Source of the DNA: Bettongia penicillata ogilbyi
Lineage: Eukaryota; Chordata; Mammalia; Diprotodontia; Potoroidae
DNA length: 64,000 nt
Assembly: GCA_023548195.1 (NCBI GenBank)
Contig: JAJHZJ010000311.1
Span: 2,867,836-2,931,835, forward strand
Reading direction: 5' to 3'
Shown here: in pieces, positions 44,259-54,553 of the stretch
Layout: every line of letters starts with the position of its first letter
Position numbering within the stretch: the stretch's first letter is position 1
The notes under the pieces: model-generated
The model's database searches: none
Told to the model about the DNA's origin: nothing
Seen by the model: only the letters and a program-made list of their open reading frames with translations
Program-made: the position numbers and the translations under genes

Positions 44259-44445
44259 CAGTTTTTCATTTTCCACAACACATGTTGTTTTGCAAATTTC
44301 ACTTGTTTTCATGATGGTTTTTTGCAAATTCTTAGCCTGAGCATGACAATATGAGATGACCGAATGTTCCATGAAATGATATTTCTTGTTGCCTTTGGGC
44401 TCACAATAAAACCAACTCTGCCAACTCCTTTATTTGTTTCTCCAA

Positions 44446-44600
44446 GGATAGCTAGCTAAAGCATTTATTAGGTGATTACCATGTGCTGGGCACTGTGCTA
44501 AACTTGGGGATACAAATACAAGGAAGCAAGACAGCATCCTTCTCTCAAAGAGCTTCTTTTCTAATGAGGGCAGAGAACATGTGAAAAAGTGCTGTAAAGG
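44446..44600 (+). repeat. Old long repeat, front fragment
   Basis: 'aaagcatttattaggtgatt', 'gctgggcactgtgctaaact' and 'ctcaaagagcttcttttcta' match the front of the family seen at 9650 and 12740. Confidence 0.65.
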
Positions 44601-44993
44601 GGGAGGAGGAGAGTGCCCATAGCAGGGCATGATGAGGAGATAGCCAGAAGTACGAGGCCTAGGCCCTGGAGAGAGAGCTGGGAGACCCAGGGGCAGAGAA
44701 ACTGTGAGCTACTCTTCCATTTAGCTGCACCATCTTTCCATTTTCTGGGTTTGTGGATAGGCCATATTGGTGAAGGGGAAGGGAGAGTCAGAGGGAGAAG
44801 AACGAGGAAACAAGTATTATGAAACACCTACTATGTGCCCAGGCTAAACTGTGCTAAATGTTCTACAAATATTACCTCATTTTTCATATGACAACAGCAA
44901 CAATAGTAATGGTTGTTTACATAAAACTTTAAGGTTTACAAAGCACTTTACATACATTATTTCATTTGGGATTCAAGTCTTCCTGTGTGTTTG
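44601..44993. other. Unassigned stretch with MIR-like end
   Basis: Overlapping ORFs of 66-88 codons without features. About 44890-44970 ('ctttaaggtttacaaagcac') is a MIR 3'-end complement. Confidence 0.4.
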
Positions 44994-45269
44994 TCCTTCT
45001 TTGCTGAAGAAGACCACGCCATCAGAGAAAAAATGACATGACTTTATTTAGAGTGAGGGAGGGCTGTGCAAGTCACCAGCCTCACTTATCCTCCAGAGAC
45101 ATCTGAATCCAGTGACCAGATATTCATCAGGATGACTGGAGATGACCTGGGATGAGGCAATTGGAGTTAAGTGACTTGCCCAAGGTCACCTAGCTAGTGA
45201 ATGTCAAGTGTCTGAGGTGATATTTGAACTTAGGTCCTCCTGACTCCTGCACTGGTGCTCTATCCATTC
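44994..45269 (-). repeat. Composite RTE-tailed SINE, complete
   Basis: In the complement it has the tRNA-like head ('gatagagcaccagtgcagg' type), 'gtcacttaactccaattgcc', then 'tcatcctgatgaatatctgg' and the tail to 'cttcagcaaagaagg'. Same structure as 52031-52353. The tail is thought to be recognised by RTE machinery (inference from resemblance). Confidence 0.82.
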
Positions 45270-45299
45270 CTAACTTCAAGTCAAGTGCTTGATCCCTTT

Positions 45300-45480
45300 G
45301 TCATGCTGCTTCTACATACAAAATCTCATTTGAGCCTGTGAAGTAGGTACCACAAGCATTGCTATCCATGTTTTACATAGGGGGAAACTGAGACTTGGAC
45401 TGTTCCTTCTCCGAAGGAACAGTCAGGATTTGAATCCAGGTCTCCTTGATATCAAATCCAGCATCTTAGCAATGTGACAT
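45300..45480 (-). repeat. MIR copy
   Basis: 'tttacatagggggaaactga', 'ggatttgaatccaggtctcc' are MIR complement. A perfect hairpin 'gttccttctccgaaggaac' lies inside. Confidence 0.7.
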
Positions 45481-45539
45481 TTCTGTTTCTTAATCAATCC
45501 CTTCTTCTTTACAAGCCCTTTTGGACACCCTTAACAAAA

Positions 45540-46130
45540 GCCTTTTCAGATGGGAAATGGTCCTCCCAAGGTATAGTTGAGCCAGAGGCTTAAAAGCCTG
45601 TTATCCAAGGTTATCTTGGAGTTGGGGAAATGATGGGTTATGATTTCTTTCAATAACAGGATACATTGTCCTGGCATGCAAATGAATTTATATTCAATTA
45701 AAATATAATTCAGACATTAAATCTTAAGAAAACCAGGCAGAGGATTTAAAGCTATTGAATAAATCCAGTGTCCTGTTTCTAGTTGGTTTCTCTTTGTCTC
45801 TTCTAGAAGAAAGGTAGAATAGAAGGGCTCTGATGTCCTACTTCCAACAAAGTGTTATCTTGGCTACCAAAATAGGGAGTCTGGTAAGTGTGTATAGAGG
45901 AGGAGAGGTGAGACACCACAGATGACCTTAGGACATGTCAATATAAATACTGGTGGTAAAATGACCACCTACACTCTACAGGGGTTGTGTCCAGGACTCT
46001 CCACTAGACCCCTGCAGAAGGATAGCATGAATGATAAAGGGCAGAAGTAAGCATCATAAGTATTGAGGTTTTCTGCCTGAATCTGGGAAAGCCAAGAGGG
46101 CTTGGGTATCCCAGCCATCATTCCAGTGTC
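45540..46130. other. Low-repeat segment; candidate conserved non-coding DNA
   Basis: No repeat recognised. 45600-45760 is AT-rich with an octamer 'ATGCAAAT' (45676-45683) followed by 'tattcaattaaaatataat', typical of homeodomain/POU-binding enhancers. No gene; function is inference. Confidence 0.35.
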
Positions 46131-46134
46131 TCCT

Positions 46135-46260
46135 CTTTTCCTCAGTGTTTCTTACTGCATTTCTCTGAATATACCATGGAGCTTGACTGCCAAACTTCCA
46201 CAGTGCCTGGCATAAGTAGGCATTTAATAAATGCTTGTTGTTTGATTGGATTCAATTCTT
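46135..46260 (+). repeat. L2 3' end
   Basis: 'cagtgcctggcataagtagg' and 'atttaataaatgcttgttgt' are an L2 terminus. Confidence 0.75.
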
Positions 46261-46264
46261 TTCC

Positions 46265-47135
46265 TTCCAATTGCCCATCACAGACTGCCCTTCCAGTTCC
46301 CTTTTTGCCCATGTTGTTCAGTTGGGCTAATTATGTCTAGCTGTCTCTTATCTTCAGTAGTTTTGTAGAAGATAGGCTAAGAGGAAGGAAGGTAGTCAAT
46401 TGTCCCTCTGGAGTTTCTTGAGATGTTCATGGGATAACTGCTGAACCCTGACAAGACCATTAATCCCTTCTGCTGCTGATATACATCCAGAGCCTACCCT
46501 TCCCTCTTCTCACAAATTCAATAAGCAGGGACATATAAAAATTATAAGGTTCATTTAAAAAGCAGTAAAGAAGGGATTTCAATTTCCTTTAAAATCACAA
46601 CCCAATCATTCTTCCATGTTGGCTTCTGTGTGAGGGGTGGACATTCCTACTTCCCACCTTGGCCCTAGAAAGAAGGGCACCACAGGGTCCCATGGCTGGG
46701 GAAGCAATTGAGGGCTTTGTGTGGCCTTGTGTATGTGTTGGTGGTAGTTGTTAAGCCAGATGGAATGGACCAGGCATGACCAGGACAGAACTATTGAAGG
46801 GGAGGACTTGAGCAATGACAACATAAGGCATTTGTGCATGTGCCCCAGTGGCTTGTCCTTGTGTGTGGCTCTATGTTTTTGTGGGTATAATTCTGTGTGC
46901 ACGAGAGTTCCCTGGCCTAAACCTCTTTGTCTTTCTCAGTATGTGCCCCTGTGTTCTAGTCTGTGTCTACACATGTAACTACCAAGACACTTGGGCTTGA
47001 ACTTATCTGTCGTGAGTATGGGAAAATTTGAGATTGGATATATCCACTAGGGAGAAAGGAAGGGAACATCTCATCTCTTAGATTCAGGCATTTTTTCTGA
47101 CTGTCCTCCATACCTCGGATGTTCTCCCTCCTCAT
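46265..47135. other. Low-repeat stretch, no gene seen
   Basis: A SINE-tail trace is at about 46313-46350. ORFs of 61-98 codons on both strands have no recognised feature. Confidence 0.35.
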
Positions 47136-47139
47136 CTCC

Positions 47140-47410
47140 ACCTACTGCCTTCTCTGACTTTCTTTAAGTCCAAACTAAAATCCTATCTTCTACAAGAAGT
47201 CTTTTCTAACTCTAATTCTAGTGTCTTTCCTCTGTTAATTATTTCCCATTTATCCTGTATGTAGCTTTTTTGTATGCATTTATTTGTTGCCTCCCTCATT
47301 AGATTGTGAGCTCTTCAAGGATAGGGATTGTCTTTTGCCTTTTTTGTAACTTCAACATTTAGCACAATGCCTGATATATAGTAGGGTTTTAAAAAATACT
47401 GGCTGATGGG
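47140..47410 (+). repeat. L2 LINE 3' end
   Basis: 'cttctacaagaagtcttttc', 'agattgtgagctcttcaagg', 'atagggattgtcttttgcct' and 'tagcacaatgcctgatatat' are in L2 order. Confidence 0.85.
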
Positions 47411-47514
47411 CTTTTGGAAGATGGGAGTGGATCAAATGCATAACTGCTTCCCCTAGGGACCAACTGAAACAAGATCCCTGAATTACTGCTGGATATGACG
47501 GGGTTGGCACAAGT

Positions 47515-47790
47515 ATAAATAAGTATATATGTATAGGTACACATGCGTGTATATATGTACACATCTGTATTTATATGTGTGTTCATGTGTATACATACAC
47601 ATATACATACATGCATGCATATATAAGCCTCTTGGTTTACAACATGTATTCTTCCAAAAGATCATCTAAAGAATATTGTGCAAGTATTAGTACCACAATT
47701 TTATAGACAAAGAAACTAGAGCAGAGAGACATGAAATAATTACATTGCTGGCTAAGTGTCTGTGTTAGGATCTGAGAGGGAGGAGGGAAA
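47515..47790. repeat. TATG/CATA microsatellite followed by MIR trace
   Basis: 47515-47625 is a mixed (TATG)n/(ACATA)n run. 47690-47790 ('gacaaagaaactagagcaga') is a weak minus-strand MIR. Three ORFs of 60-75 codons rich in Cys/Tyr/His read through the microsatellite and are artefacts. Confidence 0.75.
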
Positions 47791-47889
47791 GGCAATGAGA
47801 AGGAAGGAAGACCAAGGGGAGAAGTGGAATGAATTCTACTTTTGACTATATGAATTTGCTGCCCCTGTGTGTACTTCACTCAATCAAAA

Positions 47890-49365
47890 AAATATTTATT
47901 AATATAACCCCAGTTTCCAGCAAAGCCTGGAGCAGTACGCATGAGACTCTGCTAATTGGTGGAGAGCATGCAGATGGGATCCTATTAGGCTAGACTGGAG
48001 CAGAAGCAGAGTTGGCACAAGAGCTTTGAAGAGGAGAAACACTTTTCCTTCCTTCTTTGAGAGAGATACAAGTGGTTTCCTTTTTTTAGGGGGGATCAAC
48101 TCCATGGAAAAGAAAGAAGAATCTCTTGCAGACATGTAGGGGAAGCAGTTCCTCAATATGTCCCTGATTCTAGCCTTCCATTGTACAGGCTTCTGGGAGT
48201 TTCCCTTTGGGTGAGATCAAGGCTTCTCTCTCAGCTGAACAAGATTTCATCTTGGTGCTATGTAAAGAACTCACTTACTCCAGTGTTTTCTGGCGTGTTC
48301 TAATCCACAGAATTCTTGGTTTTGTTTACTATTTGCCTGAGTAAATAGATTTACTCAACATTCACTTTTTTTAATTTGTTATGTGACCAATGTTTGTGGT
48401 AGGAAGAGGCCAAACCAGTGAGTGTAAGTTGAGAGCTAGCCTTCCCCCGTAAGGGATAGTGGCTAGGGAACGTACAAACCTTTTATTCTGATCCTAAAAA
48501 ACTTATGTCCTGAGACAAACAATATTGGATGAAAGGATAAGCATAATTTTAGGCTTCAAATCTGGTAAACCTTTCTCATGGAGAGGAGAAAAGGCAGTTG
48601 GCCTCATGAACCTTTTTCCTGTTTACCTCAATGCAGGAATTGGTCTCCCTTGGAAGGACGTGAGCAGGTTTTCCAAGATTTGAGCTGTCCTTGAGTTGCC
48701 TGACTGTAGTCTAGACGTTCCTTGTGGATATACAACCCTTCCATGAGCAGCACACACTGTTATGTTAAGCTACTACCATATATGTGCCAGGCACTGTGCC
48801 TGGCACTGGGGATAGGAGTAGAAGGGATGAAATATGAGGCTGCAGGTCCTTGGATCCCTCAGTCTTGGGCTGAGGCTCTGTGCTCTTGGGTTCTCCTTTT
48901 AGGCTACCTATTGAGTGACTTTGTCAGAGAAATGATTTGAAACTTAATCTCAGCCCTGAACCCAACACTCCATCCACTAAGTCAGGTAGTGTTAGGACAC
49001 ACCAGGGAATGGACTCAAAATGCAGCTCAATGGACTTAGGTTAGACAACAGAACATATTTTATTTTTTTAAAAAGTAATAATAACTAATAACTGCCTTAC
49101 AAAAACAAGCATACAAAACAAGAGGCAAAAATCTTACCCCCCCCCAACACCATCCTAACCTTTCATAAGGCAGAACCAAAATAATGATCAAAAGCAAATA
49201 GTCAAATCAGATACTTTTTTTCCTTGGGGCCAGTTCAGATTTGCCAAAAATCAGAAAGCATTTTTATAATAGAGAGGGCCATTATTTTACAAAGGAAGGT
49301 GTAATCACAACTCCCACCTAGAGCACCTTTGTTCATGTAGCACTTTTACATATATTCATAGAGCC
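47890..49365. other. Low-repeat segment, no gene seen
   Basis: Nearly 1.5 kb almost free of recognisable young repeats. 48775-48815 ('gtgccaggcactgtgcctgg') recalls the old long repeat. ORFs reach 85 codons (47899-48156, minus) with no recognised domain. Confidence 0.35.
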
Positions 49366-49369
49366 ATAG

Positions 49370-49730
49370 GATGTCAAAGCCGGAAGATCCCTCAAACCAA
49401 TCCTTGAATTTTACGGATGAGAAAACCGATGACTAGACAGCTGCAGTGACTGGTCAAGGTCATGAAGCTAATAATTAGCAGACCCAGGTGGCCCAACTCC
49501 AATTTTCTCCTCTTTTCACTAGGCTGTGTTTCAGTTCCAGGATTCAGAATAGTTATGGTGCAATCCTACTTAGAATCAGGGAGATGGAGTAAATGACAGC
49601 TTATTAGGTGACCTTAATGAGATCATGAGGGCAGAGGTTGTGTCTTTTGCTTCTTTTCTATCCCTCATAACACCTGGAATAGCACAGGGCACAGAGTGTA
49701 AGTTCAAAAGGTATCTATTGATTGAGAAGC
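49370..49730. repeat. MIR then L2 fragments
   Basis: 49370-49530 is a minus-strand MIR ('ttttacggatgagaaaaccg'). 49610-49730 is L2-like ('gagggcagaggttgtgtctt', 'cacctggaatagcacagg'). Confidence 0.65.
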
Positions 49731-49734
49731 CTTC

Positions 49735-50200
49735 CCTCTCTGTGCCTTGATGAAATGCTGATCTGTGTGAAAGAGTGCAGGCAGAGAATTCAGACACAAA
49801 CAACATCCCTCATCCCTGTTCTACAAGTGATGGCAAAGTGATGCTCTGAGGGATAGTGGATAAAGGGGAAGCAATGAGACTTGCCCTCTGATGGGCCAGG
49901 AGGGGATTGTCAGCTCCTTCATGCCCACACTGCCTACCCCTCAGCCACAAGCCAGTCCAACGCTGCTCTGGGCGTCATGGTTTGTGATGTAACAGTTACA
50001 AAGAGTGAGTAAACATCTTATAATACATCTGTGGGAATGGAAGAGCAGCAAAGCAGTATGACTGAAGGGGGAAATCAAGGTATCATTCAACCCACACAAC
50101 CAGGGGGAGGGAAGTAGAACTAAGTAAGATTTTTTTTTTAACTGATGGAGCATAAGGCATTTGGTAGAGATATAACAAATGATCCTTCAGATTTAGCTAG
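49735..50200. other. Low-repeat stretch, no gene seen
   Basis: Nothing I can name. Confidence 0.35.
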
Positions 50201-50205
50201 CACTT

Positions 50206-50430
50206 TAAGGCTGCTAGGTGGTGCAATGGATAGAGGGCCAGGTCTCATCTTCCTGAGTTCAAATCTGACCTCAGACACTTACTAGCTGTGTGATCCTGGG
50301 CAAGTCACTTCACACTGGTTGCTTCAGTTTCCTCATCTGTAAAATGATCTGGAGAAGAAAATGACAAATCACTCCAATATCTTTACCCACCTCCTCCACT
50401 CCCCCAAAGAGTCGCAAAGAGTCAGGCTCA
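50206..50430 (+). repeat. CORE-SINE
   Basis: 'ggctgctaggtggtgcaatg', 'gagttcaaatctgacctcag', 'gatcctgggcaagtcacttc' and 'cctcatctgtaaaatgatct' are in order. The tail is altered by a short CT-rich insertion ('ccacctcctccactccccc'). Confidence 0.9.
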
Positions 50431-50519
50431 AGAAAAGTGACTGCAGAAGAAAGTTTATAAAGGAATTTTCTCAATGCAGCTGCAGATGCTTAAGCAACTC
50501 CAATGACAGCAGGCAGAAC

Positions 50520-50880
50520 AGGCGTTATTATTCCCATTTTATAGATGAAGGAACTCAGAGAACTTTAAATGAGTTTTCCAGGATCACACGGCTAATAACT
50601 GTCAGGGGCAGGCTCCAGTACAGGTGTTTGGAAGGCCAGATCAAAGGCTCTTTCCATTGTTCAATGTTGTCTCATAAAGCTGTCACCCAAGCAGGGAGAT
50701 AAAGGTCAGAGTACGCAGCAGAAATGAACCACAAGACAGAAGAACATAAGGCTAGAAAAACTGTGGACTCTGAGGTCCAAATTTCTTCTCTGCCATGCTA
50801 TGTGACTTCAGACAAGTGACCTGACCCCTTTGGGTATTAGATGCCCCATTTGAGGCTTGTAACAAGTACTCCTTTGACAG
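50520..50880. repeat. Two MIR fragments
   Basis: 50520-50660 is minus-strand ('cccattttatagatgaagga'). 50745-50880 is plus-strand ('gtggactctgaggtccaaat', 'tgacttcagacaagtgacc'). Confidence 0.65.
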
Positions 50881-51019
50881 AAATGGCTAATCGACAGAGC
50901 CTTCTGTTTATATCAAGTGTTGCGGAAATGCTTAATGCAGTGCAACAAATAGAATCAGTTCCCAATTTTCCATGTCAATGGAAGGAAACCATGATGCAAA
51001 TTATTGCAAAGCCTCTTAC

Positions 51020-51630
51020 CTCAACTAATGCCACCTCTTCCTGACTATCCTTCCAGTTTCCAATCTCTCTCTCTAATCCATCCTTCATAAAGCCACCAGA
51101 ATAATTCCACCTACCCCCATGTCACTCTCCTATTCCAGAACAGTCCTATTGCTTCCTATTGCTTTAAGGAGGAAATGCAGCCTCCTCCACTCAGCATGTA
51201 AAACTCTTTACAATCTGACCTCAGTCTACCTTTTCTTTTCTATCAGTCCCCTTCAGATGCTCTGTGTTCTAATCAAATTGGCTTATTTGTTGCCCCCTGG
51301 ACTTTTGTATCATTCCATGCCTGGAATATACTCCCTTCTTACCTTTGCTTTTTTGGAGTTCTGGTCTTCTTCAGGTGCCAGTTTCTGTGCCATCCCTAAG
51401 GCGAGACTCTCTCCGCTTGCTTGTGGTCTCTCCCTCCTCAAATAATCATGTATATACTTACCTTTTACATGTACTTCCCCCCTTCCCTAGTAGGATATAT
51501 GCTCCTTGAAGGCAGACTTTATATGATAGTCTGGTTATTTTCTCCATATCCTCTTTACTTAACATGATGTCAGTGCCTTGAACATAGTAGGCACTTAATA
51601 AGTGTTTGTTGCTTGGATTGGATTGAATTT
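51020..51630 (+). repeat. L2 LINE, C-terminal coding and 3' UTR
   Basis: 'ctattgcttcctattgcttt', 'tctttacaatctgacctcag', 'ccatgcctggaatatactcc', 'atatgctccttgaaggcaga' and 'aggcacttaataagtgtttg' cover the end of the L2 ORF and its 3' UTR. The 108-codon ORF at 51119-51445 is read partly through this relic and is not a host gene. Confidence 0.85.
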
Positions 51631-51779
51631 GTGCTCCTGTATATGTATAATATCAGCATGCAAATACACATCTCGAGCTTCAGAGTAAACAAAATGTATT
51701 CTGAGCACGTACAAAATTTATAGAGTCTCAAGAGTGAGAGGTAGTACAGAAATCCCATCTCCAACATCTCTGACCAATC

Positions 51780-51920
51780 AAATTCCACTTAAATATCCCC
51801 AATGACAGATAATCCATTACCTCATGAAGCAACCCCTCCCATTTTGGAACTGTGCTAAATAGGCTCTTACTCTGGGCCAAAATGCATCCTCTTCTAGCTT
51901 CCATCCATTTAGGCCTCGCT
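51780..51920 (-). repeat. CR1/L3-like fragment
   Basis: 'tcatgaagcaacccctccca' and 'gctctgccctctgg' resemble the CR1/L3 3' complement. Confidence 0.5.
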
Positions 51921-51939
51921 CTGCCCTCTGGAATGCTTT

Positions 51940-52523
51940 GTTTCGTTGCTGTTATTTAGTTTTTTATCAGTCATATCTGACTCTTTGTGATGTTTTGGGG
52001 TTTCTTGGCAGAGATACTTCAGGGATTTGCTGGGGCAGCTAGGTGGTGCGGTGGATAGAGCACCAGTGCAGGAGTCAGGAGGACCTAAGTTCAAATCTCA
52101 CCTCAGACACTTGACATTCACTAGCTGGGTGACCTTGGACAAGTCACTTAACCCCATTTGCCTCATTCTGGGTCATCTCTAGTCATCCTGATCAATATCC
52201 GGTCACTGGATTCAGATGACTCTGGAGGAGAAGTGAGGTTGGTGACCTGCACAACCCTCCCTCACTCTAAACAAAGTCAAGTGCAAGTCATGTCATTATT
52301 TCTCTGATGGCATAGCCTTCTTTGGCAACAAAGGATGAACACACACACATACAACTTCAGTGATTTGCCATTTTACTGATGAGGAAACTGAAGCAAACAG
52401 GGTTAAGTGATTTTCCCAGGGTCACACAGCTAGTAAATGACTGAGGCTGGATTTGAACTCAGGAAGATGAGTCTTCCTGACTCCAGGCCCTGCACTCTAT
52501 CCACTGTACCACTTAGCTGCCCT
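51940..52523 (-). repeat. CORE-SINE split by a composite SINE
   Basis: The complement tail and body (51940-52030: 'tcatatctgactctttgtga') and the core and head (52369-52523: 'gatgaggaaactgaagcaaa', 'gatttgaactcagg', 'accacttagctgccc') make one element. The target-site duplication of the inserted SINE is 'acttcagggatttgc' (52016-52030) and 'acttcagtgatttgc' (52354-52368). Confidence 0.9.
52031..52353 (+). mobile_element. Composite SINE (tRNA-like head, RTE-like tail) with target-site duplication
   Basis: Head 'tggggcagctaggtggtgcg' and 'gatagagcaccagtgcagg'; 'gggtgaccttggacaagtca'; then a different tail 'gggtcatctctagtcatcct', 'tctggaggagaagtgaggtt', 'ctctgatggcatagccttct', 'ttggcaacaaagg', ending in (AC)n. 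The 15-bp duplication around it has one difference, so it is a true retroposition and the best reference copy for this family here. Confidence 0.9.
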
Positions 52524-52594
52524 CTGGGAAAGCACGTGACAAGTCAGTTCTCCCCTTCCATGGGACAGCCCTTCAAGTATTTGAAAACTATGAT

Positions 52595-52795
52595 TATGCC
52601 AGGGGCCATCACCAATCATCCTGATCTATATCTGGCCACTGGACCCAGACGGGCCTGAAAGAGTGAGTGAGGCTGGTGACTTTGCACAGTCCTCCTCACT
52701 TAAATCCAATTCACTTACAAGTCATGGCGCCACCTTCCTAATGCGATGGTCCCCTTGGAGAAGGACAAATAACAGTGAGCAACAATCATGCCGCC
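52595..52795 (+). repeat. RTE-tailed SINE, tail part
   Basis: 'caatcatcctgatctatatc', 'gtgaggctggtgactttgca' and 'gatggtccccttggagaagg' match the tail. No head. Confidence 0.7.
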
Positions 52796-52835
52796 TGTAA
52801 ATCTTTTCTTTTGTTGTCTGAGCACTCTTTTTTTT

Positions 52836-53840
52836 CCCCTGAAGTATTATACTCAGTTTAGCTGGGTAGGTGATTCTTGGTTTGAGTCCTAGTTCCTTTG
52901 CCTTCTGGAATATCCTATTCCACACCCTTCGATCCCTTAATGTAGAAGCCGCTAGATCTTGGGTTATCCTGATTGTATTTCCACAGTACTGGAATTGTTT
53001 CTTTCTAGCTGCTTGCAAGATTTTCTCCTTGACCTGGGAGTTCTGGAATTTGGCCACAATGTTCCTAGGAGTTTCTCTTTTTGGATCTCTTTCAGGTGGT
53101 GATCGATGGATTCTTTCAATACTTATTTTGCCCTCTGGTTCTAGAATCTCAGGGCAGTTTTCCTTGATAATTTCATAGAAGATGATGTCTAGGCTCTTTT
53201 TTTGATCATGACTTTCAGGTAGTCCCATAATTTTTAAATTGTCTCTCTTGGATCTATTTTCCAGGTCAGTTGTTTTTCCCATGAGATATTTCACATTCTC
53301 TTCCATTTTTTCATTCTTTTGGTTTTGTTTGGTGATTTCTTGGTTTCTCAGAAAGTCATTAGACTCCATCTGTTCCATTCTAATTTTGAGAGAACTATTT
53401 TCTTCAGTGAGCTTTTGAACCTCCTTTTCCATTTGGCTAATTCTGCTTTGAAAGCATTCTTCTCCTCATTGGCTGTTTGAACCTCTTTTGCCAATTGAGT
53501 GAGCCTATTTTTCAAGGTGTTATTTTCTTCAGCACTTTTTTTGGGTCTCCTTTAGCAAGGTGTTGACCTGCTTTTCATGCTTTTCTTGCATCTCTCTCAT
53601 TTCTCTTCCCAGTTTTTCCTCCACTTCTCTAACTTGATTTTCAAAATCCTTTTCAAGCTCTTCCATGGCCCGAGCCCATTGAATATTTATTTTGGATGTT
53701 TGGGATACAGAAGGCTTGACTTCTATGTCTTTCCCTGATGGTAAACATTGTTCTTCCTCATCCGAAAGGAAAGGAGGAAATATCTGTTCATTAAGAAAGT
53801 AACCTTCTATGGCTTTATTTTTTTTCCCTTTTCTGGGCAT
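52836..53840 (-). pseudogene. ORF1 of copy 2, with two frameshifts and no C-terminal end
   Basis: ATG at 53838-53840 ('MPRKGKKNKAIEGYF'). The N-terminal frame (103 codons) ends after a one-base gain in an A run near 53535-53541. A one-base loss near 53447 brings back the original frame ('MEKEVQKLTEENSS' onwards). Coiled coil, RRM-like ('LENRSKRDNLKIMGLPES') and C-terminal domain ('RNIVAKFQNSQVKEKIL') follow copy 1 closely. It stops at about codon 335 because the insertion ends there, without the last 60 or so codons. Confidence 0.88.
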
Positions 53841-54553
53841 TTTCCCAGCCAGTTACTTGACTTCTGAGATTCCTTTCCACATCCACCTCACCTCTAGATC
53901 CACCGAGCTAGTGCTTGGGGTCTGAGATTCAAATGCTGCTCCCCAGGCTCAGGACTTTCAGCAGGGGCAGGGCTGCTATTCAATGTAAGATTAAATTCAG
54001 GTACTCAGGTGGGGGCAGGGCTGCTATTCAGTGTGAGATTAAGTTCTGCTGCTCAGGTGGGGGCAGGGCCACCACACAGGGCTCAGTTCCCTCAGGCGGT
54101 TTACATGGAGATCTTCAACAATGGATCTGAGCTCCTTTCTGCTTTGGGAGCTCCTGTCAGCTGCTGCCTCCACTGCTGCCTCCCAAGGGGCCCTGAGTTA
54201 TGGAGACACCCCACTCCCCTCTCGGCCCCAAACAGGCTCTCTCACTGACCTTTGCGCCTGTGGGTGGAGGGACCTTCGTGGCCACTGGAGATTCTGTCCC
54301 TGAAGCCTGCTCGGATCTACTCCTCTCGGGGCCATGTGGCCAGGGCAGGGCTGGGCTCTGCTCCAGGTCTGGTGCACAACGGACTTTTGGTGTTGGTTTT
54401 TCTGGTCTCTCTGGAACAGAAATCTCCTCCACTCTGTTGTTGTGTGGCTTCTGCTGCTCCAGAATTTGTTGGGAGTTCTTCTTTATAGATATTTTATAGG
54501 CTGTGGGTTCAGAGTTAGCATATGTGTGTCTTTCTACTCTGCCATTTTGGCCA
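53841..54553 (-). promoter_or_regulatory. L1/HAL1 5' UTR of copy 2 with 48-bp tandem unit
   Basis: GC-rich leader. A 48-bp unit ('ggcagggctgctattca...') is repeated at plus 53971 and 54019. Promoter role inferred from L1 biology. ORFs of up to 99 codons across it are shadows. Confidence 0.65.

Larger units (their letters stand above)
41421..44272 (-). mobile_element. Half-L1 (HAL1): 5' UTR, ORF1, 3' UTR, no ORF2
   Basis: The element (41435-44258, 2.8 kb) is bounded by 'cagtttttcacttt' (41421-41434) and 'cagtttttcatttt' (44259-44272), a 14-bp target-site duplication with one difference. From the 5' end (44258): 668-base UTR starting 'AGGGAGGAGCCAAGATGG', ORF1 frame (43590-42388), about 950 bases of non-coding purine-rich 3' UTR with a CATG/TG microsatellite, the L1-like 'GGAACCCAAAATTTTGTG' motif and an AAAT-repeat tail. 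There is no endonuclease or reverse transcriptase. This is the HAL1 arrangement known from mammals. It lies in the endonuclease of an RTE element. Confidence 0.88.
38991..44445 (-). mobile_element. RTE-clade LINE, decayed, host to three later insertions
   Basis: Read on the minus strand. 44445-44273 gives 'NKGVGRVGFIVSPKATRNII' then 'SWNIRSSHIVMLRL' (endonuclease N-terminal part). 41420-41060 gives 'ALMLNDFNAM' (GDFNA catalytic-type motif, G to N here) and an N-E-I-D-Y-like region. 41060-40690 has 'KRYGLQLKSL' and 'DLEYKFICEYLWRRI'. 39780-39490 has 'VEPPILNCDVEDVEIA', 'IRAGGNTVVRALNN' and 'YLRQEEIPD' (reverse-transcriptase entry). The order and motifs are those of marsupial RTE elements. Insertions: HAL1 (41435-44258), L1 3' end (40141-40605) and MIR (39860-40068). 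38991-39480 continues less clearly ('QYSIIDRILTHSW'). Confidence 0.82.

Noticed and set aside
41421..44272. Full L1 with ORF2 deleted after insertion
   Set aside because: The tail and 3' UTR follow ORF1 without a break I can detect, and flanking duplications are intact, so an ORF1-only parent is simpler. A family alignment would settle it.
43729..44354. ORFs of 60-130 codons near the start of the HAL1 element
   Set aside because: Readings of the 5' UTR in various frames; not conserved between the copies.
51119..51445. 108-codon ORF that might be a small membrane protein
   Set aside because: Lies within an L2 relic; composition is from the L2 C-terminal region out of frame.
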